Source: Bradyrhizobium manausense
GTDB taxonomy: Bacteria > Pseudomonadota > Alphaproteobacteria > Rhizobiales > Xanthobacteraceae
Length of the DNA stretch: 64,000 nt
Reading direction: 5' to 3'
NCBI RefSeq assembly: GCF_018130615.1
Contig: NZ_JAFCKB010000021.1
Span: 1-64,000, forward strand
Shown: positions 24,076 through 33,401 of the stretch, piece after piece
How positions within the stretch are numbered: the stretch's first letter is position 1
How the letters are laid out: each line of letters opens with the position of its first letter
The notes under the pieces: model-generated
Seen by the model: the letters and a program-made list of their open reading frames with translations, nothing else
Told to the model about the DNA's origin: nothing
Databases searched by the model: none
Translations under genes and position numbers: made by a program

Positions 24076-25152
24076 ATGTCTGCTGCGCTGGGTCTGAAAA
24101 CCAAGCCGACCACCACCGAGCCCGCTGACGACGATTCGGACATCTCTGCGCTGATCAACCGCCTGACCGCGGAGGTCAACCAGATCGCGGTCGACAAGAC
24201 CAAGTCGATCCAGCAGATCACCAACCAAATGAAGATGCTGGCGTTGAACGCGCTGATCGAAAGCTCCCGCGCCGGCGCGCAAGGCGCGGGCTTTGCGGTG
24301 GTGGCGCAGGAGGTGCGCGGCGTCGGCCAGCAGGTCGAGACCATCGCGCGCGAGCTCGAGACGCAGCTGACGAAACGCACCGGCGATCTGGTCGCCTCGA
24401 TCGAGCGCATGAGCCAGCGTTCGCGCGGAGAGCGCATGATGGATCTGTCGCTCAACGCGGTCGAGCTGATCGACCGCAATCTCTATGAGCGCACCTGCGA
24501 TGTGCGCTGGTGGGCGACCGATTCCGCCGTGGTCGATTGCGCGGCCTCGCCTGCTCCGGCGGCGGTCTCCTATGCCTCGCAGCGGCTCGGCGTCATCCTC
24601 GGCGCCTACACGGTCTATCTCGATCTCTGGCTCTGCGACCTCGACGGCAACGTCATCGCCAACGGCCGCGCCGACCGCTTTCGTGTGGTCGGCCAGAACG
24701 TCGCCCACACCAAATGGTTTCGCGAGGCAAAGACCCTGCGCTCCGGTGACGATTATGTCGCCGGCGACGTCGAGAACCAGCCCCTGCTCGGCAACGCCCA
24801 GGTCGCGACCTACTGCGCCAGCGTCCGCGCCGGCGGCCAGGCCAACGGCGCGCCGATCGGCGTCCTCGCGATCCATTTCGACTGGGAGCCGCAGGCGCGT
24901 GCGATCGTGCAGGGCGTACGTGTCGGCGACAACGACAAGGCGCGCGTGCTGCTGGTCGACTCGCATTTTCGCGTGATCGCCGCCTCCGACGGACAGGGCA
25001 TCTTGAGCGAGCGCATCTCACTGTCGCTGGGCGGCCAGCGCTCCGGCGTCTACCAGGACCGCTCCGGCGCGATGATCGCCTTCCATGCGACACCGGGCTA
25101 CGAGACCTATCGCGGGCTCGGCTGGTACGGCGTGATCGTCTGCGCGGCGTAA
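24076..25152 (+). CDS. Soluble chemoreceptor-like protein with N-terminal signalling tip and C-terminal cache-like domain
   Basis: A 358-residue protein of unusual order. Residues 48-80 (ITNQMKMLALNALIESSRAGAQGAGFAVVAQEV) match the highly conserved hairpin tip of methyl-accepting chemotaxis proteins. This part comes first; about residues 125-355 then resemble a cache/PAS-like extracellular sensor (TYRVRVVGQNVAHTKWF... YVAGDVENQ...). No membrane helix or signal peptide is visible, so it should be cytoplasmic. Canonical receptors carry the sensor first. Start at ATG 24076 follows GGGAAGC. Cytoplasmic receptor or modulator of chemosensory kinases is the likely role. Confidence 0.82.
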   Translation: MSAALGLKTKPTTTEPADDDSDISALINRLTAEVNQIAVDKTKSIQQITNQMKMLALNALIESSRAGAQGAGFAVVAQEVRGVGQQVETIARELETQLTKRTGDLVASIERMSQRSRGERMMDLSLNAVELIDRNLYERTCDVRWWATDSAVVDCAASPAPAAVSYASQRLGVILGAYTVYLDLWLCDLDGNVIANGRADRFRVVGQNVAHTKWFREAKTLRSGDDYVAGDVENQPLLGNAQVATYCASVRAGGQANGAPIGVLAIHFDWEPQARAIVQGVRVGDNDKARVLLVDSHFRVIAASDGQGILSERISLSLGGQRSGVYQDRSGAMIAFHATPGYETYRGLGWYGVIVCAA

Positions 25153-25160
25153 GGCCGCGT

Positions 25161-25232
25161 CGACGACGCCGGCCCATCAAACGAAATCTGCAAAACAACC
25201 CCATGCACAGTAGCGCGGGGCGACGACGCCGG
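25161..25232. repeat. Dispersed 22-nt repeat (copy 2) flanked by 12-bp direct repeats
   Basis: The 22-nt segment at 25192-25213 is the exact reverse complement of 5004-5025. It is flanked by the direct repeats CGACGACGCCGG at 25161-25172 and 25221-25232, which could be a target duplication or coincidence. Intergenic, between the chemoreceptor-like gene and a hypothetical exported protein. Confidence 0.7.
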
Positions 25233-25370
25233 ATGTCTCAGCCGGTCGTCCCGTTTGACACGTCGGGCAAAACACTGGCAACCTGTGATGATCGCAAGGT
25301 GTGTGCCTCCCGGTAGACGGGACGCTCGCATGCGCCTGATCGTTTCAGCTTCATCCGGCATCTGATACCC

Positions 25371-26234
25371 ATGCTCGCGGTCCGCGTCCTCGCCTCGCTC
25401 GTTGTTCTCCTGACAGGATCCAGTCTCGCTCACGCGCAATCGACTGCGGCGGCCGACTTCCACGCAGAAGTCGCCGCGCTATACGGCTTCGAGCCGCACA
25501 AGCTGCCGCGCGCCGAGATGCAGGCGAAGTCGAGCCAGCTGGATCAGTTCTGGACTGCGGTCAAAGCCGATCCTTCGCGCAATTTGCCTTTGCTCCGAAA
25601 AGAGCTGGAAAATCCTGCGAATTCGGCGTTCTTCTTCTATGACGGGAGCAAGCTCCTTCTCGCCCTTTCGACGGACCGGTCCGACCAGACCCTGGCACTC
25701 CACGCGATCGCAAAAGCAGACCTGCACGGGATTCAATCCGCCGATTACGTCCGGACCGTCCAGGCGCTCGGCAGCAAGGGACTAGACACGCGCGAAGCCG
25801 CCTTCCGCATTTTGGCATTCCCCGATTTCAAAGCATTCATCCCTCAGCATTCACTCACGCTTGGCCAGGACTACTCCCTCATCTGCATGCTGTTTCCAAT
25901 GGACGAGACGCTGTTCGTTGCTGACCTCGCCACTAGGCTTGCGACAGAACCCGAGGTCCGAACGCAGAAGAGTCTCCTGCTGGCGCTCTGGTACGCGGTG
26001 ACGCCTGCTGCGAACTCCGCAGTGAAAGCCTTTGCAGACAATCAGGGCAAGCCTGCGGAAGCCACGGCCTACGCAAAATCGCTGCTGGACAGGACCACGC
26101 GTCTCGGCTCTCCCAGCCCGTCCTCCGCTCAATCGCTGCGCGAGGAGCGACGCAAGGTCATGCGGCGCCCGATCAGCGACGAAGCACTAATTGAATTCGA
26201 CCAGTTGACCGCGAAGCTGATCGCCAAGCGGTAG
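25371..26234 (+). CDS. Exported hypothetical protein
   Basis: A 287-residue protein with a signal peptide (VLASLVVLLTGSSLAHAQ). The mature part appears mostly alpha-helical, with no recognised catalytic motif; it ends with a charged helix (EERRKVMRRPISDEALIEFDQLTAKLIAKR region). Probably periplasmic. Followed by a VOC gene after 20 bp, possibly one transcript. No family recognised. Confidence 0.75.
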   Translation: MLAVRVLASLVVLLTGSSLAHAQSTAAADFHAEVAALYGFEPHKLPRAEMQAKSSQLDQFWTAVKADPSRNLPLLRKELENPANSAFFFYDGSKLLLALSTDRSDQTLALHAIAKADLHGIQSADYVRTVQALGSKGLDTREAAFRILAFPDFKAFIPQHSLTLGQDYSLICMLFPMDETLFVADLATRLATEPEVRTQKSLLLALWYAVTPAANSAVKAFADNQGKPAEATAYAKSLLDRTTRLGSPSPSSAQSLREERRKVMRRPISDEALIEFDQLTAKLIAKR

Positions 26235-26254
26235 GCGCTCAAGGCTAGACCGCA

Positions 26255-26737
26255 ATGGACAAACCGAAGCTGACAGACCCTGTCGCCCGCGCCGCCTCCG
26301 ACAGCACGGGACGTGCGCCGCAGGGTGGCTTTGCCGATCTGGTGCCTGAGCTCAGCGTTTCGAACATTCAGGCCAGCCTGTCGTTCTGGCGGGACCTGCT
26401 GGGTTTCGAGATCGCCTATGATCGTCCTGCCCCCCGATTTGCCTATCTCGTGCGGGGACGCTTGCAGGTGATGCTGTGTGAATTGAATGGACGCTGGGAG
26501 ACGGCGGAGATGCAGCGGCCGTTCGGGCGCGGCGTCAATTTCCAAATGGTCGTCGAACGTATCGATCCGGTGCTGAGGGCGCTCGACGACGCGAAATGGC
26601 CGATCTACGCCCCCCCGAACGAAGCCTGGTATCGGGTCGGCGGCCAGGACGTCGGGCAGCTTGAATTCCTAGTCCAGGATCCCGACGGCTATCTCTTGCG
26701 CCTCGTCGAACGGCTGGGCGTCCGCGCGCCACCGTAA
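26255..26737 (+). CDS. VOC family protein (bleomycin-resistance-like)
   Basis: A 160-residue protein with a single VOC module: PELSVSNIQASLSFWRDLLGFEIAYDR at about 30-56 and LEFLVQDPDGYLLRLVERLG at the end, which is the form of bleomycin-binding proteins and related dimers. Metal ligands are not complete, so antibiotic or metabolite binding rather than catalysis is possible. Close to the end of the exported protein gene upstream. It is convergent with the autotransporter. Confidence 0.85.
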   Translation: MDKPKLTDPVARAASDSTGRAPQGGFADLVPELSVSNIQASLSFWRDLLGFEIAYDRPAPRFAYLVRGRLQVMLCELNGRWETAEMQRPFGRGVNFQMVVERIDPVLRALDDAKWPIYAPPNEAWYRVGGQDVGQLEFLVQDPDGYLLRLVERLGVRAPP

Positions 26738-26768
26738 CGTCAGGGATCGTACGATCCGCAATGGATGC

Positions 26769-29700
26769 TTAGAACGACCATGCGAATGTGCCTTTGGCGG
26801 CATGGTCGCGCGCATTGGCGCCGATATTACCGAGATAAGAAATGCCAAATTTGGCGCGGACGCTCAGCTGGAGGTCAAGTCCAGCGTTGAGGACGGCGGC
26901 ATCACGCGCCAGTGGAACGCCCGCAATGGAAAATGTGATGGCGGGGTTGACGAAGGCAAGCGTCCTGCCTGGCGTCACGTCTCCATAAGCGTGCTGCCAC
27001 GATGCGCTCAGATGCGGCACCAACGACATGCCATTGGCCAACGCAAAGGTCTCCGCGAAACGAACGCCAAGCGAGGAATAGCCGACATTGGCATTTGAAC
27101 TTTGCCCGGAGAGTGCGGCGCCGAGTCCGGGCCCGTTCTCCGTGAAGCCCTCGGTGTCGAGATGCACGTAAGCAAGCCCTGCGAATGGTTCGATTGCAAG
27201 ACCGCCAAACGCCCTAGCATAGCCTATTTCACCGAATGCCTGGCTGGTGAGCGCGCCGTAGCGGGTGATCGCACTGTCGATGAAGCCGGGGAAGGCAATC
27301 GTACGGCTGCTGCCAACACTGTTCCAGGCAAAGCCCAGGCCAGAGCGCAGATTCCATGGACCGTAGCTGGCCCCCGCATAGGCCGAAGCCATCGCGGTAT
27401 CGACGTTGGCGGAGCTGGCGCGGGCATCCACGGTCAGGCTTGAATTGCTATATCCGGCAGCAAAGCCGGCGATCCAGTTCGCTCCGAACCGCCGATCGAT
27501 ACCGGTCATGAAACCGCCGAAGCTTCGCTTAAGATCGGCTGCGTTACCATCTCCGTCGAAGCTGCCGCTGCCGCCGATACCTTGCGCCCACCATGTGTAG
27601 TCGTACGTCGCGGCCGGGCGCGCCAGCACCGCGGACTTCACGGGGAACGCACTGGCGTACGCATTGGACGACGCCGCATAGGCCAGGGTCGGACCGCCAA
27701 TGCCAAGCGCCGCGATGGCGCCGGATGAAGAACCAAACGTGCCCTGCCGAATCCGACCGAGCACCGCCTCGCGCAGATATAGGCTGTCTCCAATCAGCGA
27801 GGATTGCACGCTGGCGTGAATCTCCCCCGACAGGCCATCGAGTGCCTGGCGGGTTGTCGCTCCCGTCAGGGCCGAGGCGGCCAGGAACATCGAATTGGTG
27901 GTCGGGAATTGATCAAGCGCGCCGGCAACGGCACGCTGGTTCGGCGTCAGCGCCTGGTCGCGGAAGAAGGTCGGGTTGCGCATCAGCGTTAGGAACACAT
28001 CGTCGGCGTCGTAGGACAGGGTCGACGTCAGGAATGGCAAGCTACTGGTCGCTCCGCTGAAGGCCCCGCTCACGCCGCCGGCAGCGGCGAGGATCGTGTA
28101 GGTAATCGGGCTGGCGTAGCTACCGGCTTGCACGATCGCCTGCACAGTGCCGCCGGTCAGGGACGCGGTCCCCGTGGCGAGGATCTTGTCCGACGCCCCT
28201 GCGAGATTGGTCTCGACCTGGTAGACGCCACCGGAGAAGCCGATGTTGCCGGCGACATTGAGCGTGCCTATGGAATGACCAGGCGCCACGATGCCGCCGG
28301 TGACGTTGAGGCCTGCGACGGTGCCGTTGCCGAACAGCGTACCGCCGTTGAGCGCAAACACGCCGGTCGTGCCGTCGACCGAGGCCGTTCCGGCATTTTC
28401 GGTCACCGCCCCCGACAGGCCTCCGCCGAGCACGGAGAACGAACCGCCATTGATGGTCGCGGTGCCAATGGTGCCGGTCACCGCGAGCACGCCCCCCTGC
28501 ACGGTAAAGGGCGAGTTCGGAAGCGAGCCGGAGACATTGAGCGTGCCCTGCTCCACCGTCCATGGCAACGCAAGCGCGTTGGTGCCGGTCAACGTCCAGG
28601 TGGAATCGTCGACCTTGTTGTAGGCGGCAAAACCAAGATATTGCGCTGCCGGACCAATCAGGCTCGCGGCAAAGCTGCCGGTACCGGAGCCACCGAGCTG
28701 AAAGGTGTCATTGCCGATGCCGAGGGCGTGACCGGTGATGACGCTGGTCGGCGCGATGGTCAGCGTGTTGCCGCTGCCGGCAAACTGGATGGCCGTGCCG
28801 CCGGTACCGGTGATCGTACCGGCATTGAACACGCTGGTCGAGCCGGCCGATGTCGTCAGCCCGGTGACGCCCGAAATCGTTCCGGAGTTGGTCAAGGAAT
28901 TGCCGTTGCCGCCGGTGAGCTTCACGCCGATCTGGGTCGCGGTGATGATGCCGGCATTGCTGACGATCGTCTTGCCTGCGCCGGCGCTCGCATCGATGCC
29001 GTTCGTGAGGGCCTGCACGGTGCTGCCGGTGATGTTCACCATGTTGGTGCCGTTGGTCGTCGCCGTCGCGATGCCGGCGCCGGTGACGGCGTTGATGTTG
29101 TTCACAGCGGTGACGGTGACGTTGCCGCCGCCAGCCGTGCTCGCCGCGATGCCGCCCGTCAACACGCCCGTCGGCGCGACGACGATGTTGGCATTGTTGG
29201 CCGCGTTGGTGATCGCGGCGCGAATACTGTTGAAGCCGCCGGCATTGATGGAGCCGGTCGGGTTGATGGTGATGTCGCCACTGGTCGCTGCGGCGCTGTT
29301 GACCACCGAGATCCCGGGGCCCGCGAGGATCGAGCTGATGCTGCCGCTGCCGCCCACGCTCATCGTGCCGGTCGAGGACGAGGTGGCCGCAATGCCGCCA
29401 AAGCCGCTCGAGCTCAGCGCACCGTTATAGGTAATCGACGTGTTGCCGGTGCCCCCGGTGATGTTGGTGGCGATGTCGTAGATGGCAAGAGTGCTGATGC
29501 TGCCGTTGGCAACGACCGTGATCCCGCCGCTGCCCCCGCCCGTCACCTGGGCGTTGATGCCGGATGCGATGGCCGCGATTGCACCGGTCGAGATGTTGAT
29601 GCTGCCGCTGGTCGTGGTGGCACTGACGGTCTCGATCTTGTTCGCGATCGTGCCGAGCGTTCCGCCACTGGTGTCGATCTGGATGTTGCCGCTGCCGGTG

Positions 29701-31778
29701 GTCGCGGTGATCCCGCCGCTGGCACCGCCAGTGCCCTGCAGCAAGGCACCGTTCGTTACGCTGACGACGACGTTGCCGCTGCCGGCCGTGGCGTTGACGT
29801 TGGCGCCGGCCGCCGCATGGGTCCCGCCAGTGATGTTCACCGTATTGGCGCCGCTGGTCGTGGTCGTCGCGATGCCGGCGCCGACATTCGCCGTGATGTT
29901 GTTCGCCGCGGTGACGGAGACGTTGCCACCGCCGACCGTGGTTGCCGAGATGCCGCCTGTCAGCGCACCGGTCGGTGCGACGAGGATGTTGGCGTTGTTG
30001 GCCGCCTTCGTGATCGAGGCGCTGATGCTCTTGAACGCGCCGGCGTTGATGGAGCCGGTCGGGTTGACGGTGATGTCGCCGCTGGTGGTCGTGGCGCTGT
30101 TGGTCACCAAAATGCCAGCTCCACCCAGGGACGAGACGATGCTGCCGATGCCACCTACATTCATCGCTCCGGTCGAGGAGGAAGTGGCCACGATGCCGCC
30201 GAATCCGCCCGAGCTCAGCGCGCCGTTATAGGTGATCGACGTATTGCCGGTGCCGCCGGTGATGCTGGTGGCGATGTCGTAGGCGCCGAGAACGCTGATA
30301 CCGCCGTTGGCAAGGACGGTGATCCCGCCACTGCCCCCGCCCGTCACCTGGGCGTTGATGCCGTACGCGATGGCCGTGATTGCACCGGTCGAGATGTTGA
30401 TGCCGCCGCTGATCGTGGTGGCAGTGACGCTCTCGATCTTGTTCACGAGCGTGCCGAGCGTTCCCCCGCTGGTGTCGATCCGGATATTGCCGCTGCCGGT
30501 GGTCGCCGTGATGCCGCCCTGGGCGCCTCCGGAGCCCTGGAGCAGCGCACCGTTGCTCACGTTGATCGTGACATTGCCGTTGCCGGACGTGGCGTTGACG
30601 TTGGCGCCGGCCGCCGCATTGGTCCCGCCGGTGATGCTCACAATATTGGCGCCGCCGGTCGTGGTCGTCGCGATGCCTGCTCCGACATTCGCCGTGATGT
30701 TGTTCGCCTCGGTGACAGTGACGTTGCCGCCACCGGTGGTGCTGGCATCGACGCCGATACCGGCGAAAATCACGCCCGTCGGCGCGACGATGATGTTGGC
30801 GTTGTTGGCCGCGCCCGTCACCTTTGCGAGAACTGCGGTGTTGCCACCAGCCGAAAGGTTGCCGGTGGGGTTGATCGTGATGTCGCCGCTGGTCGACGTG
30901 GCACTGTTGGTCACCGTGATCGCGTTGCCGGCCGCAGTCGAATTGATGCTGCCGCTGCCACCCACGCTCATCGTCCCGGTCGAGGATGACGTGGCCACGA
31001 TACCGCCAAAGCCCGTCGAGACCAGCGTGCCGTTATAGGTGATCGAGGTGTTGCCGGTGCCGCCGGCAATGTTCGTCACGATATCGTGCTGGCCGAGCAC
31101 GTTGATGCCACCATTGGCAACCACCGCGACTCCACCGCTGCCACCGCCCGTCACTTGGGCATTGATGCCGTCGACCACCGCCCAGATCGTGCCTGTTGTG
31201 ATGTCGATGCCGCCGCTCGCCGCGATCGCCGACACGCCAGTTGCGAATCGGGCCGCGCTGGTGCCGATAACGCCCGCGCTGTTGACGACGATATTGCCGG
31301 AACCGGTGTTGTTGAGCACCAGGCCGTTCGCACCGGCCGCCGCGCTGCCCATGGTCCCGGCGCCTGAGTAGCTGACCGTCCCGCCGTTGCCGTCCAGTTC
31401 GAACGCATTTGGTGCCGCGATCGTGCTCACGGCGCCGCTGTTGGTGAAACTGATTCCGCCGCCGGCCTTGGTCGTGACCAGTTGCAGCCCAACGCCACTA
31501 ACGGTGACGCCGGACCCGACCTGCCCGATCAGATCGGCATTGAATTGCTGCGTGCGATCAGCGGTCGCCGGATTCGGGCTGGTCGTGTTTGTCGTGGCCG
31601 TGGTCGTGGTGTTCGCTACACAATTCAGCGTCACAGGATCCGTGCCTGATGTGGCGCACTGGGCGGACGCGCCCCCGGAGGACCATAACAAGAGCTGGCA
31701 GCCGGCCGCGCCAGCACCAAGCCATCGGAAGGCCCGGATGGCCTCTTTCCAAAAATCGTTCTTGCCCGAAAAATGCAT
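26769..31778 (-). CDS. Autotransporter adhesin-like protein with tandem passenger repeats
   Basis: A 1669-residue type Va autotransporter. It has a long signal region (residues 1-39, ending GGASAQ), a Gly/Thr/Asn-rich passenger predicted to be a beta-helix, and a C-terminal 12-strand barrel (about 1390-1669) ending KGTFAWSF, with the terminal Phe used by the BAM complex. Residues about 200-1000 contain three tandem copies, each 267-269 residues, of a unit with INAQVTGGGSGG and GGTGNTSITYNG. Near residue 1000-1300 an autotransporter junction (VDGTTGVFALNGGTLFGNG) precedes the barrel. Likely adhesin; partner unknown. Divergent regulator not evident. Confidence 0.92.
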   Translation of the reverse strand: MHFSGKNDFWKEAIRAFRWLGAGAAGCQLLLWSSGGASAQCATSGTDPVTLNCVANTTTTATTNTTSPNPATADRTQQFNADLIGQVGSGVTVSGVGLQLVTTKAGGGISFTNSGAVSTIAAPNAFELDGNGGTVSYSGAGTMGSAAAGANGLVLNNTGSGNIVVNSAGVIGTSAARFATGVSAIAASGGIDITTGTIWAVVDGINAQVTGGGSGGVAVVANGGINVLGQHDIVTNIAGGTGNTSITYNGTLVSTGFGGIVATSSSTGTMSVGGSGSINSTAAGNAITVTNSATSTSGDITINPTGNLSAGGNTAVLAKVTGAANNANIIVAPTGVIFAGIGVDASTTGGGNVTVTEANNITANVGAGIATTTTGGANIVSITGGTNAAAGANVNATSGNGNVTINVSNGALLQGSGGAQGGITATTGSGNIRIDTSGGTLGTLVNKIESVTATTISGGINISTGAITAIAYGINAQVTGGGSGGITVLANGGISVLGAYDIATSITGGTGNTSITYNGALSSGGFGGIVATSSSTGAMNVGGIGSIVSSLGGAGILVTNSATTTSGDITVNPTGSINAGAFKSISASITKAANNANILVAPTGALTGGISATTVGGGNVSVTAANNITANVGAGIATTTTSGANTVNITGGTHAAAGANVNATAGSGNVVVSVTNGALLQGTGGASGGITATTGSGNIQIDTSGGTLGTIANKIETVSATTTSGSINISTGAIAAIASGINAQVTGGGSGGITVVANGSISTLAIYDIATNITGGTGNTSITYNGALSSSGFGGIAATSSSTGTMSVGGSGSISSILAGPGISVVNSAAATSGDITINPTGSINAGGFNSIRAAITNAANNANIVVAPTGVLTGGIAASTAGGGNVTVTAVNNINAVTGAGIATATTNGTNMVNITGSTVQALTNGIDASAGAGKTIVSNAGIITATQIGVKLTGGNGNSLTNSGTISGVTGLTTSAGSTSVFNAGTITGTGGTAIQFAGSGNTLTIAPTSVITGHALGIGNDTFQLGGSGTGSFAASLIGPAAQYLGFAAYNKVDDSTWTLTGTNALALPWTVEQGTLNVSGSLPNSPFTVQGGVLAVTGTIGTATINGGSFSVLGGGLSGAVTENAGTASVDGTTGVFALNGGTLFGNGTVAGLNVTGGIVAPGHSIGTLNVAGNIGFSGGVYQVETNLAGASDKILATGTASLTGGTVQAIVQAGSYASPITYTILAAAGGVSGAFSGATSSLPFLTSTLSYDADDVFLTLMRNPTFFRDQALTPNQRAVAGALDQFPTTNSMFLAASALTGATTRQALDGLSGEIHASVQSSLIGDSLYLREAVLGRIRQGTFGSSSGAIAALGIGGPTLAYAASSNAYASAFPVKSAVLARPAATYDYTWWAQGIGGSGSFDGDGNAADLKRSFGGFMTGIDRRFGANWIAGFAAGYSNSSLTVDARASSANVDTAMASAYAGASYGPWNLRSGLGFAWNSVGSSRTIAFPGFIDSAITRYGALTSQAFGEIGYARAFGGLAIEPFAGLAYVHLDTEGFTENGPGLGAALSGQSSNANVGYSSLGVRFAETFALANGMSLVPHLSASWQHAYGDVTPGRTLAFVNPAITFSIAGVPLARDAAVLNAGLDLQLSVRAKFGISYLGNIGANARDHAAKGTFAWSF
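28930..31230 (-). repeat. Three tandem long repeats inside the autotransporter
   Basis: The anchor CCCGTCAC at 31147, 30340 and 29539 marks equivalent positions in the three units (INAQVTG); spacings are 807 and 801 bp, i.e. 269 and 267 codons. The units are clearly related but divergent (for example the HAAAGANVNATAGSG and NAAAGANVNATSGNG variants), which is expected of old duplications rather than recent slippage. Boundaries are approximate. Confidence 0.85.
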
Positions 31779-31965
31779 CGATCAAAGCTCTGCACGACCC
31801 AGATGCGGTCGCCCTTCGCCGCGATAGCCCGCGGCTCCGGGAAGCGCGTCCGACATACGTCAGATGCGATCGCAATATTTCCGAATGTTGCCGTGAGGAG
31901 ACAGGGCCCGCAGGTGTCGCGAAACTGAGCAGCCCGCACGGCCCCCAAGGCTCGTCGCCTGACCG

Positions 31966-32952
31966 CTAGGCTCTGGCGATGCTGTCCCCGCCGGTCGGCA
32001 ATGGTGCAATTCCGAGGGTCTGCGACGGATGCTCCCCGAACATGGCGAGGTAGTACTGCGCGAACCGGCCGAGCTCGTAAAAGCCCTGTTGCATCGCGAC
32101 GGCTGCCACGGTGGTCGAGCCGGGCGCGCTCCGGCGCAGGATCGAATAAACAGCGCAGAGCCGCTTGTGCCTGAGGAAGCTGACCGGACCGAGACCGAAT
32201 ACCTCCTGAAAGGCACGGTGCAGGGTGCGCCGGGATACGCTCAGTGCGGCGCAGATCTCCGACACATGCACCGGGCGCGTGCCGGCCTCGTCGAGATGGT
32301 CCTCGACCCTGCGGATCAGCCGACGCGCCGAAGGCAGCCAGCCGCTGTCGTCCGGCGGCAGCGACGACATCACGTTGGCCGCCATGCATTCGACGATCGA
32401 TCGCTTCCAGAAATCGGCGGTCGAGGGCGTCAGGCTGCCGGTACGGCTGCGCAGATGTGACATGATCCGAACCAGGCGGCGGCTGGCGATCCCGCCTGTC
32501 TCGAGGTCCGCGCGGAAATGACCGCGGCTGCGCCAGGTGTCGGGATCGCTCAGCCGCGCCTCGCCACCAAATAGCGATGCGACCTCGCTGAGGTCGAAGC
32601 GCATCGCGGCGTAAGCGGACGCGCCGTGAAAGACGCCGTCATGCTCGAGCCGCGGCGGAATGACGAGCACGTCGTTGAGCTGCATGTCGAACGCCCAATG
32701 GGCGACGCGCTCCTGGGCCGTGAGCAACATCCCGATGATCAGCTTGTCGTCGCTGGAGACGCGCTGCGTGCGCATGCCGACGTTGAAGGCGCCAATACTG
32801 AGCGAGAATTCGCCGATGCCGACATGGGACAACGTTCCGCGCAACCTTCCGCGGCCGAGCTGCATCACGTCGACATGCGAGCCGTGAACGGCCTGGCGGA
32901 GGCCTTCAAAACCATCCAGCTTTTTCGAATCAACCAGAAGGAATTGCCCCAT
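31966..32952 (-). CDS. AraC family transcriptional regulator
   Basis: A 328-residue regulator. The two helix-turn-helix modules are in the C-terminal 100 residues (VSEICAALSVSRRTLHRAFQEVFG and STTVAAVAMQQGFYELGRFAQYYLAMFGEHPS). The first 200 residues form an AraC-like effector or cupin-type domain. It is divergent from a formylglycine-generating enzyme, separated by about 450 bp, and lies downstream of the autotransporter on the same strand but with a 187-bp gap, so it could control either neighbour. Effector unknown. Confidence 0.9.
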   Translation of the reverse strand: MGQFLLVDSKKLDGFEGLRQAVHGSHVDVMQLGRGRLRGTLSHVGIGEFSLSIGAFNVGMRTQRVSSDDKLIIGMLLTAQERVAHWAFDMQLNDVLVIPPRLEHDGVFHGASAYAAMRFDLSEVASLFGGEARLSDPDTWRSRGHFRADLETGGIASRRLVRIMSHLRSRTGSLTPSTADFWKRSIVECMAANVMSSLPPDDSGWLPSARRLIRRVEDHLDEAGTRPVHVSEICAALSVSRRTLHRAFQEVFGLGPVSFLRHKRLCAVYSILRRSAPGSTTVAAVAMQQGFYELGRFAQYYLAMFGEHPSQTLGIAPLPTGGDSIARA

Positions 32953-33401
32953 GGCCCTATCCTGTTACTGAAGGGCGACAATTCTGGGGCATATGGCAGC
33001 ACAATACTACCATCACGCGAGGTGGGCGCGACAAGTCGACGTCGCGTTTTGAGTCAGGAATTTGCGACATGGGTCGTTGGGCCTCACAGGCCCGCGCGTA
33101 TTGGCACAAACTGCACATCACAGTCAGCCAATCTTCGGATACGTTTTGCGATCTCTGCAATATCGATCGGAAGCGCTCTGCGGACGGCCGGGCGCACACG
33201 GCAGGCACGTGTCGTGTGCCCAACTGCGCGCGCCCAAAGGAAAGAGATGTTGACGCAATGCCGCGTCCTGGTCTCTGAGCGCCAAAAAGGAGAGGACCAG
33301 ACAATGCGTCCGATAGGCCCGGCAATGTGTCGTCATCGACATCTGCCAGAGTCCACGCTGTAGCATCATCAGATCGGGTTACGCGTATCGGGATTGCCAC
33401 A
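32953..33401. other. Divergent intergenic region (AraC / FGE)
   Basis: About 450 bp with A/T-rich stretches. A small palindrome GGGCCTCACAGGCCC lies at about 33077. A GTG at 33327 is in frame with the downstream gene. No gene or RNA could be supported; it presumably holds the divergent promoters. Confidence 0.5.

Noticed and set aside
28128-30989. A 953-codon open frame on the plus strand opposite the autotransporter
   Set aside because: It is an antisense shadow: the Gly/Thr/Asn-rich repeats leave the opposite strand free of stops. Its sequence is Arg/Gly/Asp/Ala rich with no signal, start site or family likeness.
28930-31230. Repeated blocks considered as a CRISPR array
   Set aside because: The periods are about 800 bp, codon-aligned and inside a coding sequence.
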